Assembly: GCA_034359265.1 (NCBI GenBank)
Contig: CP136894.1
Coordinates: 25,016,501 to 25,080,500 of the forward strand
From: Canna indica
Lineage: Eukaryota > Streptophyta > Magnoliopsida > Zingiberales > Cannaceae
Length of the DNA: 64,000 nucleotides
Direction: 5' to 3'
The position numbers and the translations under genes are program-made. Under the pieces are notes generated by a model. It saw only the letters and a list, made by a program, of their open reading frames with translations, was not told the DNA's origin and did no database searches. The number at the start of each line of letters is the position of its first letter. Within the stretch, counting starts at the first letter, position 1. This document shows, in pieces, positions 21,371-34,126 of the stretch.

Positions 21371-23047
21371 CCGGTTTGCATGCATGGTCCGGGTTGAGTC
21401 AAGAACGAACCCTTCGCTCACGTTGGAAAACTGATATGAAGAGGCAGGCGAAACCCTAAGAATAGTGGTGGTTCGGGTATTGACTCGGCCCGGTCGATGG
21501 CCATTGCTGATGCATCTCTAAGAATAGTGAAACATACTCGTGCATGCTTTGCTCTCCTGCATTATTAATTTGTGGGTATTGTAGTGCTCTTCCTTTTTGT
21601 AGTTTTTTACTGTATCACATGATTGATTATTAGACGATATCAATATGGGGTTAATTTGTAGTGTTATTTAAATGCTGCACTAGCATGGGGCTTTGGATTT
21701 TATTGCGTTTGTTAATTTAGTTGTAATTATCCAATTGATGCATCAACCAAAAACACATATGGACATGAAGGAGGAGGTACAGAGTGAGAAGACGAAGGAT
21801 GGCAAGTCTTGTTTTGGTAGCTATAATTATCCCGGTTTCCCACGCTGCATTTAATGCATGGCAGCTCAGCCAGCTCATTCCACAGGGGCATTAAATGGCG
21901 GTGGGAGGAGCTCTTCGATCCGCTTTCCGACGCTTGATACTTACAAGATGCGGTGGGATATATAACTCTATCTAGGTTTCAGCTTTTGTTGCGTCACGGT
22001 TTATGACCGAATAGTATCTACTTGTTTATTCTTGTGTATATAAATAATCTAAATAATATAAATGTGAATGATATGCTAAGGAAGAATCATTACATAAGTT
22101 TTGGCATCATCTCATTGAAATGATGATCCTTTTATGTGGGGTAGAACAGGTTCAGCAACTACGTACTGCACTAATTTATATTGCAAGTCCTTGGATTGCA
22201 GGAGCACAAGATCAAAGCGAGAGAGATTTGAATCATTGTATGATCTAGGAAATGAATATTTTTCAAAGATAACAAAGTTAAAGCAGTGCAATGGGTTGTT
22301 GGGTTTATGATGTATATTGCGGATATCTATACATGCATGTAATGTGTCTCACTTTTGGATAGCTAGATTTATTGAGTTGAATGAATTGTTATAATAGTTT
22401 TGAATATTTGGCGTATATTTTATAGTTGCAAATTGAGAAATATTGCTATAAACATATTATTATAGAAAAAAAATATTTGTACCACCTAATCACCTCCTCT
22501 ATATAGTCTAAATTATTCATTTCAGGCTGATATTTTCAAAATTACATGTGCCCCATGTTTACTTACATAGCTCCTAAAAGAGAATGGTTGACCAGAATCA
22601 TGATTATAATATTTTTTTTATATTTTGTAAGTGACATGTAGGTCGTTTGCCACATAATATCAAAATACTTCCTTTTTTTGTATATTCAAGTTGACTGCTA
22701 AAATAGAGGAAGAATACAGAGAGATTAATTTTTTTAAAAATATTTGGTCTTGTTAACAATTTCCCCAGTTAAATAATATATATATACGTGGCACTTAGGA
22801 AATTCTAAAAATAAGGTAGAAGTGGAAGTAGAAAAGTGATACGAGGAATTTCAAAATTTTGAAGGGTGAGACATAATTTAGCCTATATGTAAAAAAAAGG
22901 TAATTTTAAGTGCATCATGAATGATGATGCAAATAGGATATACTTGAATATTATATGAATATAAAAATAGTTAATAATATATATAGATATAATTGTATAT
23001 CAATTTCAAGAGAAGGAATCGAAACTAATGTGAAATATGAAATTTTA
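21371..23047. other. 3' flank of the HD-ZIP gene and intergenic DNA
   Basis: The 3' untranslated region follows the TGA at 21368-21370; no clear AATAAA signal is seen in the first 300 nt. The rest is AT-rich spacer. I see no gene, tRNA or TE terminus before the MITE at 23048. TGCATTTAATGCA at 21846-21858 contains an L1-box-like TAAATGCA. Confidence 0.5.
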
Positions 23048-23875
23048 GGGCATGTTTGATTAATGAAATCAAGTCTGTTTTTATGGTTTCGATTTCACTG
23101 AAATCAAAATTATTTACAAAAACGTATTTGATTCAGCGTTTTCATGAAACTGAATCGAAACCAGAATGAAAACGAAACTAATTTTCTTAATAAAAATGAA
23201 AATACCATAATATTATTTTCTGTGGTTTCGAGACTATCAATTTTGTTATCAAAATGTAGTGGCAACTCTGTATTATAAATATTTTTTTATAAAATTAATT
23301 AATTTAAAAATAAATCAAGTTATATCTAATTTTTAAAAATAAAAATAAAAATTATCATCTTCAACTCAAATTATTATCTTAAATTTATAAATTAATTAAA
23401 TCAATTTATATCTAATTGACTCAAATCCAAATTTTAAATAACTCGATTTTCTTAAAGTTGATCTATTTATAATTTAATCAAAACTAATTTTAAACCATTG
23501 GACTTATTTTTTTTGAAAATTTGTAATAACTATTAATTAATTTTTATATCTAATTGAAGATAAAAATCTTAAATTACAAATAACTTAGTTAATTAAATCA
23601 TATAAATATTTTATAACTATATTAGAAAATATTTAATTTTGTAAATTAATTAAAATATTTAATTACTATTAAAAATGTTCAAAAAAAAATAATATTATTT
23701 TTTATAATCAAGTAAATATTCATTGGTTTTAACTTACTAAAATCGATGTTATTTTTCTTAACCAAACGCATTTTAAAAAAACTAAAAACTAAAAACCAAA
23801 ATCAAATGTTCAAAACCAAGTTTTCAGTTAACTGAAATCAAATCGGAAAATAATTTTCGTTAACCAAACAACACC
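23048..23875. mobile_element. PIF/Harbinger-like MITE, 828 bp
   Basis: Imperfect terminal repeats GGGCATGTTTGATTAATGAAA and, inverted, GGTGTTGTTTGGTTAACGAAA. TTA flanks both sides (23045-23047 and 23876-23878), as expected for TWA-targeting Harbinger elements. The interior is AT-rich and non-coding, so it is non-autonomous. Confidence 0.8.
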
Positions 23876-24868
23876 TTATACATTTGAAACAATAATGCAA
23901 AATAAAATATTCTATGCAAATACATTAATAATTAAAATATAAAATATTTTAAAATTAAAAAATAATTTATATTGATAAAATATAAAAATAAGCTATGACT
24001 TTTTTGATTAGTAGGCCCTTTGATTGAACCTATCTTTTGATACATGATTTTTGTTTTTTTCTAATAGGTATGAATGTGAACGACATGATGCCTTTCAAGC
24101 TAGCTTCAATATCTATTTAATTTTTTTTTAAAAAAAATCTTTCCTTGAATCCTAAATTTATTTAACATTCTTCAAAAAGATAATATCAACAATCATAGTA
24201 GTGAAACCATCAAAAAAATCACCCAACTTATTGGTACTATGCGGAGTATTGAAAATATCGAAAAGAAATACCATTAGATAATATTTTCAAAGAAGTTACG
24301 TTGCAAATTGATTCATCAGTTCACCGATCATTTATTCATGATATTTAGAATCACTAAGCCTACGTCACATGTCAACATTTTCTGTATGTGAAACATGGCA
24401 TTACCATGAAATATTTTCATTAGTAACTTATTAATCGTCTATTATTCTATTAATATTTTATTGATGCATTTTTATAGTGGTATAGCTCTTAGAGTCATTC
24501 CCTGTCTAGGCGAATAACGTATAGCAGAGTGCACAAGAGGAACAAATAAACTTAAGAACCAAAATATACAGCAGAAACAAAAAAAATATTTTATTCAAAA
24601 AAATAATGTAGAGAAATGGAAAACAACATTAGAGCACAAAGAAATTTAACTGAAGGGACCCAATTTAGAATATAAAATTTGATAAATATTATTTTAATTA
24701 TTCAGTTTCAAATTTTTTAATTAAAATCATAATTTATCATAGTATAAATTTCTTTATCTATTTTCATATTTTTAAAATACTCCTAAAGTCTTTAAATTAA
24801 AAATAATTAAAACTATAGAGAATTTTTTTATCTCAATTATTCAAAATAGGCTGTAATCGTGTTGCGAC
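23876..24868. other. AT-rich spacer without recognised features
   Basis: Low-GC sequence with many homopolymer runs; no frame, RNA gene or terminal repeat could be supported. Confidence 0.5.
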
Positions 24869-25308
24869 TAGGGGCGTAAGCGAGCCAAGCCGCTCGCAAG
24901 CTACTCGAGATTGATTCAGTAAAAACTCGAACTCGACTCGAACTTATCGAGCTCAAGCCGAGTTCGAGCTAACCTATACTCGGCTCGAGCGGCTTGCGAC
25001 CCTAATCGAGCCTTCTATATATATTATATACCTGGTTTGTTTTTTAAATTTTATAAACCTGTTACCCTCTAAAAAGAACCCGAGCTTAGTCAAGCTCGAG
25101 CTTGATCGAGCTCGCGAACGAGCTTGGCTCGCGCGGCTCGACTCGTGCGGCTTGATTTTTTTTTCCGAGCCGAGCTCGAGTGCCTTGAATGTAGCTCGAG
25201 CCAAGCTTGAGCCGATAGACCAAGGCTCGATCGAGCTCGAGCCAAGCTCTAGCTCGTTATTTTCCAAATGAGCCAAGCCAAGCTCGGCTCGGCTCGATTA
25301 CACCCGTA
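24869..25308. mobile_element. hAT-like MITE rich in GAGCTCGAGCC repeats
   Basis: Termini TAGGGGCGTAAGCGAGCC and, inverted, TACGGGTGTAATCGAGCC. The flanks GTTGCGAC (24861-24868) and GATGCGAC (25309-25316) form an 8-bp target duplication with one mismatch, the hAT signature. The interior is made of CGAGCTCGAGC-type motifs around an AT-rich centre and encodes nothing convincing; the minus-strand frame 24974-25276 is low complexity. Confidence 0.82.
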
Positions 25309-26363
25309 GATGCGACGATCGTCTTGCTCATCTCAGGGACTAACTTTATGAAGCAAACTAGGTGAAAAAAATAAAATAAAAATAGTAAGAAACTAACAAA
25401 ATTACAAGTACATGAAAAAAAAAAAAGTTGCTCTTTGTTGAATTAATAGTATTTAGTATTATATTAGAAGTAAAAATTAACTTGAATGCATGATTCATAT
25501 TCCAAAAATGAATTTTATTCACTGTGAAAATGTATTACATAATTAATATATATGATTATAAAATTTATTATTTTTACATTTGAATTTTCAATTAAATAAA
25601 ATTCACAATCGATCATGAATAAAGTATAATATATTTTTTATTCATTTCTCAAAATTTTCCTTGAATGCTTGATGAGCATACTAATTGAATAATTCATCTA
25701 CAAGAGTCCACACAACTTTATAATAGGAGCATGAATAATAACATAGAAAGATATGTTAGGAATAAAACCAATATGAGAACTTCAGGTGTAAACAACTAAT
25801 GGAGAAAATTTTAAACTTAAGTCAAAAATTAATAGAGAAAGATTTGAAATTTTTATTAAACAAATTAGGTTTTATATTTAGTCATTACGAAAAAGAGAGA
25901 GAGTAAATAATGCATATAAAAGTGTATATATATATAATTGAAATAAATAACCATTAGGCTATGGATATGTTCCTGCTTGAGAGTTGGGGACTTCTGGTCC
26001 AGTTCGGTGTCTCTCATTGTCACTCTGATGTTCAAGTCAGTGGGAGTTCAAGGTGGAGGTAATGAAAATTGGAATTAGGATTACTTGGGGTGCATCGTGT
26101 CTATATTTATTGCAGGTGAAGATGATGACGCCACCTAAAAATCTCGCGGTAAGATTCCCCAGAATTGGTTGAGGTCAATCCCCGAGATGGCGGGCTTGTA
26201 ATGGTGTATCTCTTCTGATAAGGTAGGATGTGAGTTTTCTTGTGTGGCCAGGTGGGGTTCCTAAGCAGAGCCGCTTAGTATGGCTTGCGCCTAACTCAGG
26301 AGTGTATCTAGGCTGAGCCTCCTAGATGAAATCGCGTGGTTCGATCTAGTAATGAAGGAGCAC
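25309..26363. other. Spacer, AT-rich to about 25950, then probable gypsy-derived sequence
   Basis: The first 640 nt are AT-rich without features. From about 25960 the base composition shifts to that of the gypsy 3' flank at 26700-28100, so the outer part of that element's LTR may begin here. No LTR edge could be placed. Confidence 0.35.
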
Positions 26364-26640
26364 TAGAGGTGGCAATGGGCCAGGCTTAGCCGTGGGCGGC
26401 ACGGCCCATGCCTGGCCCGACCCGCATGTGCCCAAGGGGCGGTTTGGGCTCACCCCTTGGGCACGTGGGCCGTGCCGAGCCCGGCACACGTGCCAAGCCT
26501 GGCACGAGCCCGGGCCCGATTAGGCCTGACCATGCCTACTACTGCACCCGCAGGCTAGGCCTAGCGGCACCCAGGCCTAGCCTGGTTTGCACTTGGTTTT
26601 TTGTGCTAGGCTTGAGAAGTAACTACTTTATTTAATAAAA
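26364..26640. repeat. GGCC-rich repeat, possible truncated hAT element
   Basis: Starts TAGAGGTGGCAATGGGCC, a hAT-like terminus, followed by dense GGCCCGACCCG and CGGCACGTGCC motifs in both orientations. No matching inverted end is found on the right, so it is probably truncated. The 75-codon frame at 26408-26635 is a by-product of the repeats. Confidence 0.5.
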
Positions 26641-28442
26641 TTATCATCGGGCTAGGTTTTTTGTGCCGTGGGTTTGTACCATCGAGCTTAAAGATTTAAG
26701 CAAGAGAAGGAGTTCCAAGTGTAGGTCTGTACCATCGGCCTTACGACGGAGCCTATTTCCATGGTTTTTAGGAAACATCGTGCTGGCTTAGAATCCTTGT
26801 CGGTGGTTCTCAGTTTACCCCACTATCACTTTGAATTTCTTCTCTACCTATCCTTCCAACTCCTGGGTTGCAAGAGATTCTTCGACCTAGTTTGCGCACG
26901 ACGCTAAATCCTGGTAGCGGGATCCTGAGTCGGAGCTTCTTGCTTGCGCAGTTTGGTCGGTGATCATGTTTTAGAGATGCTCTTCAAGTGGATGCTTCGT
27001 TTGGTAGTTTTACTTTATTTTTGTTGACGAGTAGCCCTTGGTGGGTCTGTAAGTGTTATTGTTCCCTTTGTGGGGCTTTATGAAATGAAAGAGATATCTT
27101 CCTTGTCATCCTCATTGTATTTCTTATCGAGTAGTTGTTCCCTGCATGTCTTAATTAGAGTAGTATCTGAACTACGGTTTACTTGTTTGGTATTTCGTGA
27201 GCAAGACGCTCGGGCCATGTTGCTTGCTGAGAGTGTGCCGAGCTGAGCTGGAGGCCACGTTTAGGGCTGAGGACCAAACTTGATGAAAATTGAGCTCACG
27301 AGAAGCGCGCTTGGGGTCATGTTGCTCGTTGAGAGCATGCCAGTTTGAGCCGGAGACCGCGTTTGGGGCCGAGAACCAGACTCGATGAAAACCGAGCTCG
27401 CAAGGAGCATGTTTGGGGTCATGTTGCTCGTTGAGAGCGTGCTGGGCTGAGCCGGAGGCCGTATTTAGGGTCGAGGATCAGACTCGGTTAAAACTGAGCT
27501 CATGAGGAGCGCGCTTGGGGAAATGTTACTCGTTGAGGGGGTGATGGGCTGAGTCGAAGGCTGCGTTTAGGGCCAAGGACTAGACTCGGTGAAAACCGAG
27601 CACGCGAGGAGCGTGCTTGGGGTCATGTTGCTAGTTACGAGCGTACCTAGCTGAGCTAGAGGCCGCATTTAGGTCCGAGGACCAGACTCGGTGAAAACAG
27701 AGCTCGCGAGGAGCGTGCTTGGGATCATGTTGCTCGTTGAGAGTGTCCTGGGTTGTGCCGGAGGCCGCATTTAGGGCTGAGGACCAACTCAGTGAAAACA
27801 GAGCTCGCGAGGAGCGCGCTTGGGGTCGCTGAGGCCGGTGAGCTAGACTGGTAAAAACTGAGTTCTGGTCGTTGTGTGAGGTATTGAGTTTGAGGTTGGA
27901 TTGGTGGAGACCGAATCTTGATCGCTTGGGTTCTTGATAGTGTCGAGGGAGGCTTGGTCGAGGAGGAATGGTACATCATGTGGGTCAAGGGCCGCTTGTG
28001 AGACCGTGTAAATTCCTTATACAAAGTATGTCATGACTGCAAGGTATGTTAGATGCAAAAGACATGTGCCGAATGGAAAGAATAATTTCATTGTGAAATA
28101 TCACAAATATACATCATATCCCACTGAGAGTTAAGCTCGGCTTACATATGGTGGAGCCTCATTAAAACCTTTTATGGGGAAAACCCGGTGGGAAAAACAA
28201 CCAAGTAAAGGAAAGGGTACTCCAGCCTTGTTGTAATTTAAGAGTGGAATCTTAGCTGTAGTTGGCCCGCAGGGAGGCTACGTTCCAGGATCGTGGGAGC
28301 TCTCATCAAAAAGCTCGGCAATTATATAAGCACCCTTTCCGAGGACCTCTGTGATCCGGTAGGGATCTTCCTAGTTTGGAGCAAGCTTATCTTCTCCTGT
28401 TGGTTTTCTTTGTGGTTCAATCTTCCGAAGAATGATATCCCC
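26641..28442 (-). repeat. Non-coding 3' region and presumed LTR of gypsy copy 2
   Basis: Lies downstream of the integrase on the minus strand. It holds the 102-bp tandem array at 27204-27870 and a conserved plant gypsy block, ATGGGGAAAACCCGGTGGG (about 28165). The exact LTR edges were not resolved. Confidence 0.55.
27204..27870. repeat. 102-bp tandem repeat, about 6.5 units
   Basis: Unit starts are regular at 27204, 27306, 27408, 27510, 27612, 27714 and 27815, which gives periods of 102 bp with one of 101. Each unit contains GCTTGGGGTCATGTTGCTCG, a GGAGGCCGCATTTAGGG block and GACTCGGTGAAAACCGAGCT. Although 102 is a multiple of three, no frame stays open through the array, so it is non-coding. 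Confidence 0.93.
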
Positions 28443-29042
28443 TTATGCAAAATTCCTGGGCCTAACACGTTTGTCGTACTTTTGAGCAATCTTAAGCTTC
28501 ATTGCCTCTTCTTTAATTTTGGGGAGCTCTCGCTCTTCTTCAATAAGACTGAGCTCGGCGATTTGAGCTTCTGTGTTGCCCTGGTCCTCGAAGGTAATCT
28601 TGTGAAGGTTGGGCTTTGCGATCTCTACAGGGATCATGGACTTCAATCCATAGACGAGCATGTAAGGGGATTCTGAGGTAGAAGACTGAGTGGTTGTGTT
28701 GTAACGCTAGAGTACTTCAGGTAGTTCGTCAACCTAGTTTGTCTTGACCCGGTCAAGCTTTTTCTTCAATCCTATTAGGATTACTTTGTTGGCCGCTTCG
28801 ACCAGGACATTTGTTTGTGGGTGCTCAACATATGAGAAGAGCTGCGTGATGCCGAGGTCTGAGCAAAACTCTCGAAATCGACGATTTGCGAATTGCGTTC
28901 CATTGTCGCTAACGAGCTCACGCGGTACTACGAATCTGCAGATGATATTTTTCCAGATGAACTTTTGAACCTTATCAACTACAATTGTTGATAGGGGTTC
29001 AACTTTTATCCACTTGGTGAAGTAGTCCATTGCCATGACCAA
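28443..29042 (-). pseudogene. Gypsy copy 2 integrase remnant
   Basis: Minus-strand integrase core: AMDYFTKWIKVEPL holds the first catalytic Asp, VSDNGTQF the second, and EAANKVI the Glu region. A shifted frame (28443-28661) carries the C-terminal MLVYGLKSMIPVEI. Stops and a frame change separate the pieces, so no functional integrase is encoded. Confidence 0.88.
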
Positions 29043-29318
29043 GTATTTGAATTACCCCAGTGTTTGGGGAAACAGACCGAGGAGCTCTATCCCCAGTGTT
29101 TGAATTGCCATAACGTCCGAGCTGTGCAATGGTTCAGGGTGTAGTTGGGAAACTTCCAAGAATCTCTAGCATTTGTCAAATTTTTTGACGTATAGACTAC
29201 AATCTATTTTCATGCTTGGTCAGAAGTAGCCGGCTCGAAGGATTTTGGTCGCCAAGGACCTCCCTCCGATGTGGTTGCCACAGATGCCATCGTGAACCTC
29301 TGCCATTATGGTGGCTAT

Positions 29319-30260
29319 TCAGGGTTGGGTGACACACTTGAGAAGCGGCCGAGAGAAGCCCCTCTTGTAAAGTTGATTATCGAAAAATGTGTAGTAACTT
29401 ATCATTCTTTTAAATCTACCTGGACTAGAGATGTTCTCCAGAATCTCGCCTCGTTTGAGGTAATTGATGTAAGGAGTCCTCCAATTTGTGCCATGTTCGA
29501 CTATTTGGACTTCAGCCCAAGTATCAGTCGGTTGAATACTTGGATGTCCAAGGACTTGCTGAATGACCGACCTATTATTTTGGGGTTTTCTGGTGCTAGC
29601 AAGTTTGAATAGAAGGTCGGCCCGGGTGTTCTCTTCCCGAGGTATATGCTGAATCACACAACTATCGAAGTTAGTGATTAAAGAAAGTACTGATGCGAGG
29701 TACCTTTTGAGGGAGGGATCCCTGGCTTTGCAGGTATTGTTGACTTGCCCCACGACAAATTATGAGTCTCTTTTTACGATGATGTTCCGAGCTTTCACTT
29801 CCAAAGCGAGTTTTAGCCCGACGATCACAACTTCGTACTCTGTCTGGTTGTTGTTGGCTTTAAACTAGAATTGAAGGGATTGTTCCAGGGTGATTCCTTG
29901 ACCATTCTCTAGAATGATGCCTGTCTCGCTCCCTTTCTCATTGGAGGCTCTATCCACAAACAACGTTCAGGTTTCTTCCTGTTTAGGAGTATCTTCTTGG
30001 TTGGTGAACTCGTCAAAAAAGTCAGCCAACTCCCGGGCCTTTATGGGACCCCTGGGTTGGTATCCGATGTTGAATTCTAAAAGCTCCACTGATCAAGATA
30101 TCATTCGTCCCGCGAGTTCTGGTTTAGCCCAATACCTACCTGATTGGCTGTTTGATGCGTACCTAAATGTGGTGGCTCTAGAAATATGGACTGAGTCTTC
30201 TAGCCGAGATGACCAAGGCGAAGGTGAGCTTTTCAAGCTTTTGGCACCTAATTTTTAGTC
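29319..30260 (-). pseudogene. Gypsy copy 2 RNase H and linker remnant
   Basis: Minus-strand sequence from the RNase H start (about 29930-30100, homologous to copy 1 near 11862-12100) to the RNase H end with HIPREENTRADLLFKLAS (within 29319-29753), then the linker before integrase. Several stops interrupt it. Confidence 0.78.
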
Positions 30261-30420
30261 CCGGGAGGACTTTGGTTACGAAGTAGATCAGTTTTTACTA
30301 TTTCTACTGCCCTCAGATCAGGACCGAGCTGAGAGCGTTCTCTGTGACTATGAGGAAAAAGGAACAAGGTTTCTCCTTGTCGTGGTTTGTCCAAAACCGA
30401 TGGGCTAGTGAGGAATCGTT

Positions 30421-31142
30421 TCAAATCTTCGAAGGCCTATTTGCATTTTTCACCCCAATGGAAGTTCTCTTTTTTGGTAAGATTTTCAAGAAAGGAGTGG
30501 CTCGATCGGCTGATCTGGATAGGAATCTGGAGAGAGATGCCATCCTTCCAATGAGCTGTTGCACTTCTTTTATGCTACATGGGCTCCACATCTCTTGAAT
30601 AGCTCGATATTTCTCTGAGTTGGCCTTTATCCCCTGGTGTGTCAGCATGAAACTGAGGAATTTGCCACCCTGCACCCCGAAGGCGCACTTTTCAGGATTT
30701 AATCTCATGTTGTAATGTTTGAGCTGCCTGAAGATTTTGATGAGATCATTACAATGATCGCTGGTGGCAGACACTTTAGCTACCATGTCATTGACATACA
30801 CCTTCATATTGCATCTGATTTACTTTTCGAAGACCTTGTTCATAAATTGTTGATATTTAGCTCCTGTGTTTTTAAGTCCGAAGGGCATTACCCTATAGTA
30901 GAAGTTTGCAAGCTCGGTGATAAAAGTCATTTTTTCTTCATCGTCAGGATGCATCCGGATATAATTGTGGCCTGAATAAGTGTCCATGAAACTCAAGTAC
31001 TGATATCTTGAGGAGTCGTCGACAAGTTTGTCAATTCTTGGCAATGGGTGAGAATATTTTGGGTAGGGTTTGTTTTGGTTGGTGAAGTCGACACACATTT
31101 GCCATTTTCGTGAATGTTTTTTGACCATCACAACGTTCGCGA
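30421..31142 (-). pseudogene. Gypsy copy 2 reverse transcriptase remnant, C-terminal part
   Basis: Minus-strand RT with WQMCVDFTNQNK, PLPRIDKLVD, SFMDTYSGHNYIRMHP and VMPFGLKNTGAKYQ (30820-31131), then MKVYVNDMVAKV and FRQLKHYNMRLNPEKCAFG (30421-30807). The active-site motif reads YVND rather than YVDD; the Asn codon AAT is at 30790-30792. RT is cut at 31142 by the TR-GAG compound and resumes at 45551. Confidence 0.9.
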
Positions 31143-32651
31143 TGTTGGCCTAAGATTTTCTACCTTGGTCTTAATATCGGTTTTGATGATAACAAACATG
31201 GAACTAATGTTTCATTGAGAAATATTTTCAGGTTCCATATCGGTTAGTGCTCGATGTCCTCGATCAGAAATATCAGAGAAATCAGAAAATCGGAAGGACA
31301 TTGATCGGTGCGTTCGGGTTCATCGCGGAAATCTCTTGAAGTTCGATGTGTGCACCAAAGATATATTGGACGAGTCTAAAGAACACATGGAAAGCTCTCC
31401 AAGTTGACGCACGTTGAAGGCCGGAACCCGGAAATGAAGCGCTCAAGAAGAAGGATGAAAAAAAATCAAGTTTAGCCTAGGTTTGATCGACCGATCGATC
31501 GACCGAATGTAGAGAAAAATTGGCAGTAGCCAATTCGGTCAATCGGGTGGTCGACCGGATGAAGCCAAAAATTGGAAATAGTTAATTCGGTCGACTGAAT
31601 ATGGTAGAAAATTGGCAGTAGCCAATTCGATCGATCTGTCGGTCGACCGAAGTGGGCCAAAAATTAGCAGTGGCTACTTCGGTCGATCGAGCGGTCGACC
31701 GGACAACAAAGGAGCCAGATCACGAATCAGTCGATTGACCCTTCGATCAACCGAACAAAGCGGTAGAAGTAAGAATTGCCAGCGGTCGCTGGGCGGTTGA
31801 TCGGTAGGTCGACCAACGATCGACCGACAAGCGACCGAACGGCGTCCAACGGGCAAAAAAACACCCGTTGAGCAGCCGTTCGGTTAAGGGATTATAAATA
31901 CTCCTCCCCATCCTTCATTAACCTCTCTTAACAACTGATCCAAGCTTCCAAAGAGTCATTCTTGACCATTCTCAAAGTATTTCTTGAGTCATCCCTTTGA
32001 CAACCCTAGTTTCAATGATATATCCTTGATCTTGCCTTCAAGCCTTGAACAATTCATCATTGAGGCATCAAGAGTAACTAGGACTCGTGTTTGGAGCTAA
32101 GTATTTGTTGTATTATTTATTTGCTCCATTACTTGTGTATTTTTGTGATTTATTTCATTGTATTTGAGCGTGTAAGACGACCTAGTGTTAGGTCTTGTGA
32201 TTGAGTGGTATCCTTGGTGTAGAAGGTGTAAAGCCACTTGTGTAAACATAGTTTACTAAGATTAGTTGAGTTGTCCCTTAGGGTTGAGGTGGAAGAGTGC
32301 TCTCGGTAAGAAGGCGGAGACTTCCGGGTGTGGAAGTGCCTTAGGTTGAGAGTGATACTCTTCGAGTCAAAGTCCTCTGTGTAAGGGAATCAATTTAATC
32401 TAGTAACTTAGTTTGAAAATCCTCAGCGGGGTGCTTAGGTAGTGGAGTAGGCATTGGGGCCGAACCACTATAAATCTCTGTGTTAGCATTGTATCTTTGT
32501 TTGTACTTAATTGGTTTACTTTTGCTTCCGCATCTAGTCGATAAATTGCGATTTGCCTAAATAATTTAAGAAACTATTAAAATCGGAATTAGGCAAATGG
32601 ATTTAGTTAACACACTATTCACCCCCCTATAGTGTGCCATTTCACCCAACA
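31143..32651 (+). repeat. LTR1 (type B), 5' LTR of the outer TR-GAG element
   Basis: TGTTGGCCTAAG at the start and CACCCAACA at the end, 1509 bp. U3 contains the TCGGTCGACCGA palindrome cluster at about 31480-31850; a TATA box TTATAAATACTCC is near 31893. Followed directly by the primer-binding site. Confidence 0.9.
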
Positions 32652-32653
32652 AT

Positions 32654-32665
32654 TGGTATCAGAGC
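32654..32665 (+). promoter_or_regulatory. Primer-binding site of the outer TR-GAG element
   Basis: TGGTATCAGAGC, complementary to the 3' end of initiator tRNA-Met, lies 2 nt after the LTR end. The same site follows LTR2 at 37759-37770. This is the usual primer of plant copia elements. Confidence 0.9.
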
Positions 32666-32719
32666 GGGTTCGTAGCTTGAGATTTCACCATCTCTTCTAC
32701 ACCTTGTCTCGATCCGAGA

Positions 32720-34126
32720 ATGGCACTAGAATTGGTAGCGTCTTCACCTCCTAGGTTCGATGACTCGAACTTTGCTCTTTGGAAGAGTAGAATGTACACC
32801 TTCCTAAAGACTCAAGGTTTAGGTATTTTTAATATGGTAAAGTCAAAATACATAGAACCTAAGAAAAATATGGATACATGGACCCAAGAACAAATTAATA
32901 GGTTTGAACTAAATGCTAAGGCAACAAATTGCTTATATTGTTCTTTGGAAAATAACATCTTCGAAAAAGTCATGCATTGTACTTCTGCTTTCGATATTTG
33001 GGCAACCTTAAACATGCTTTATAATTATGCAAAAACCGAAGAGCTCAATATGTTTGATGAGGGGAGTGATGTCAATTGTCATCCACCCAATACTAATATG
33101 GTTTTTGAAGCCCATAGTGCCTCTAGTCATAGGACCACTAAAAATCGAAAAAGGAAGGTGATTTGCCATGTGTGCAAAAAAAAGGGCAAAGAAGAGGTCG
33201 AATGCTTCCACATCTTCATTCCATTAAGTGAAGCATCCTCTTGCCATGACTATGAAGCCATCTCAAAAGAATGCCTCATGAATAATAACAATGAGGTACA
33301 CTCCATTCCATCTAGTCATGTTAATAATAATGATTGTATTAACTCATCTAGCTCTCATGATTTTGATGAATTGATGGATGAGTATAAAAACATGTATGTC
33401 TTGCTCTTGAAAAATGATAAGGAAAACAAAAGGATTAAAAATAAGAATTCTAGACTTAGTTCACATATGCATGCTCTAGAATTAGAAAATGAGAAATTGA
33501 AATCTAGCTCATTTGATCCTTGTCATGATATGTTGAAACTTGAGCTTAAGGACTTAAAGCTTGAAAATGTAAACTTGAAAAATGGTTTCAAAATTGAGAA
33601 TGAGATTTTGAAAAATGAAAACTAAAAAACCAAAAAGGAAAATCTTATGTTAAAATCTCAAATGCATGCTTTATATAAATCCATGAATGACTTGAAAAAG
33701 GAGGTTTTAATATTGAGTAAAAAGGTAAATGAATTTATAAAAGTTTCTGCCTTTAAGAATCCAAAAAGGAGAAATAACACTTTTGATAATACTCATGCAT
33801 CTCATTCTTATCATGTTAAGTATTCTACCTCTAGACCTCATGATCATAAGAAGATGAATGTTTCTCTCAAGAATGCTCATGTTCATCATCATTCTCATGT
33901 CAAGCATTCTTCCTTTCAACCTCATGTCCAAAAGAAAAAGTTTCATGAAAATTATTTTTGTTGTGGTATATATGGTCATGCTATTCATGATTGTGCATTT
34001 AAAAGAAATCCAAGTGTTGCTAAGACACTTTGGATTCCTAGGCCAACTCACCCCCAAGGACCCAAAACCATTTGGTTAACGAAGGTTTCTTATTCTCTTG
34101 TAGGGGGAGCTACCACACATGGTTGA
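32720..34126 (+). pseudogene. TR-GAG gag, copy 1
   Basis: One frame from ATG 32720 to TGA 34126, broken only by TAA at 33623-33625. The N-terminal half is a copia-type gag (DUF4219/UBN2-like: FDDSNFALWKSRMYTFLKTQ, ASDIW-type helix region). The middle is a long Asn/Lys/Glu-rich coiled coil. There are two CCHC zinc knuckles. The first (about residues 149-162) has Lys in place of His. In the second (YFCCGIYGHAIHDC) Tyr replaces the first Cys. After GPKTIW the frame ends with no protease, which is the point where copia polyproteins usually continue. Gag would form the particle that packages the RNA; this copy is defective. Confidence 0.88.

Noticed and set aside
26408..26635. 75-codon frame in the GGCC-rich repeat
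   Set aside because: Low-complexity translation of repeated GGCCCGACCCG motifs, no domain.
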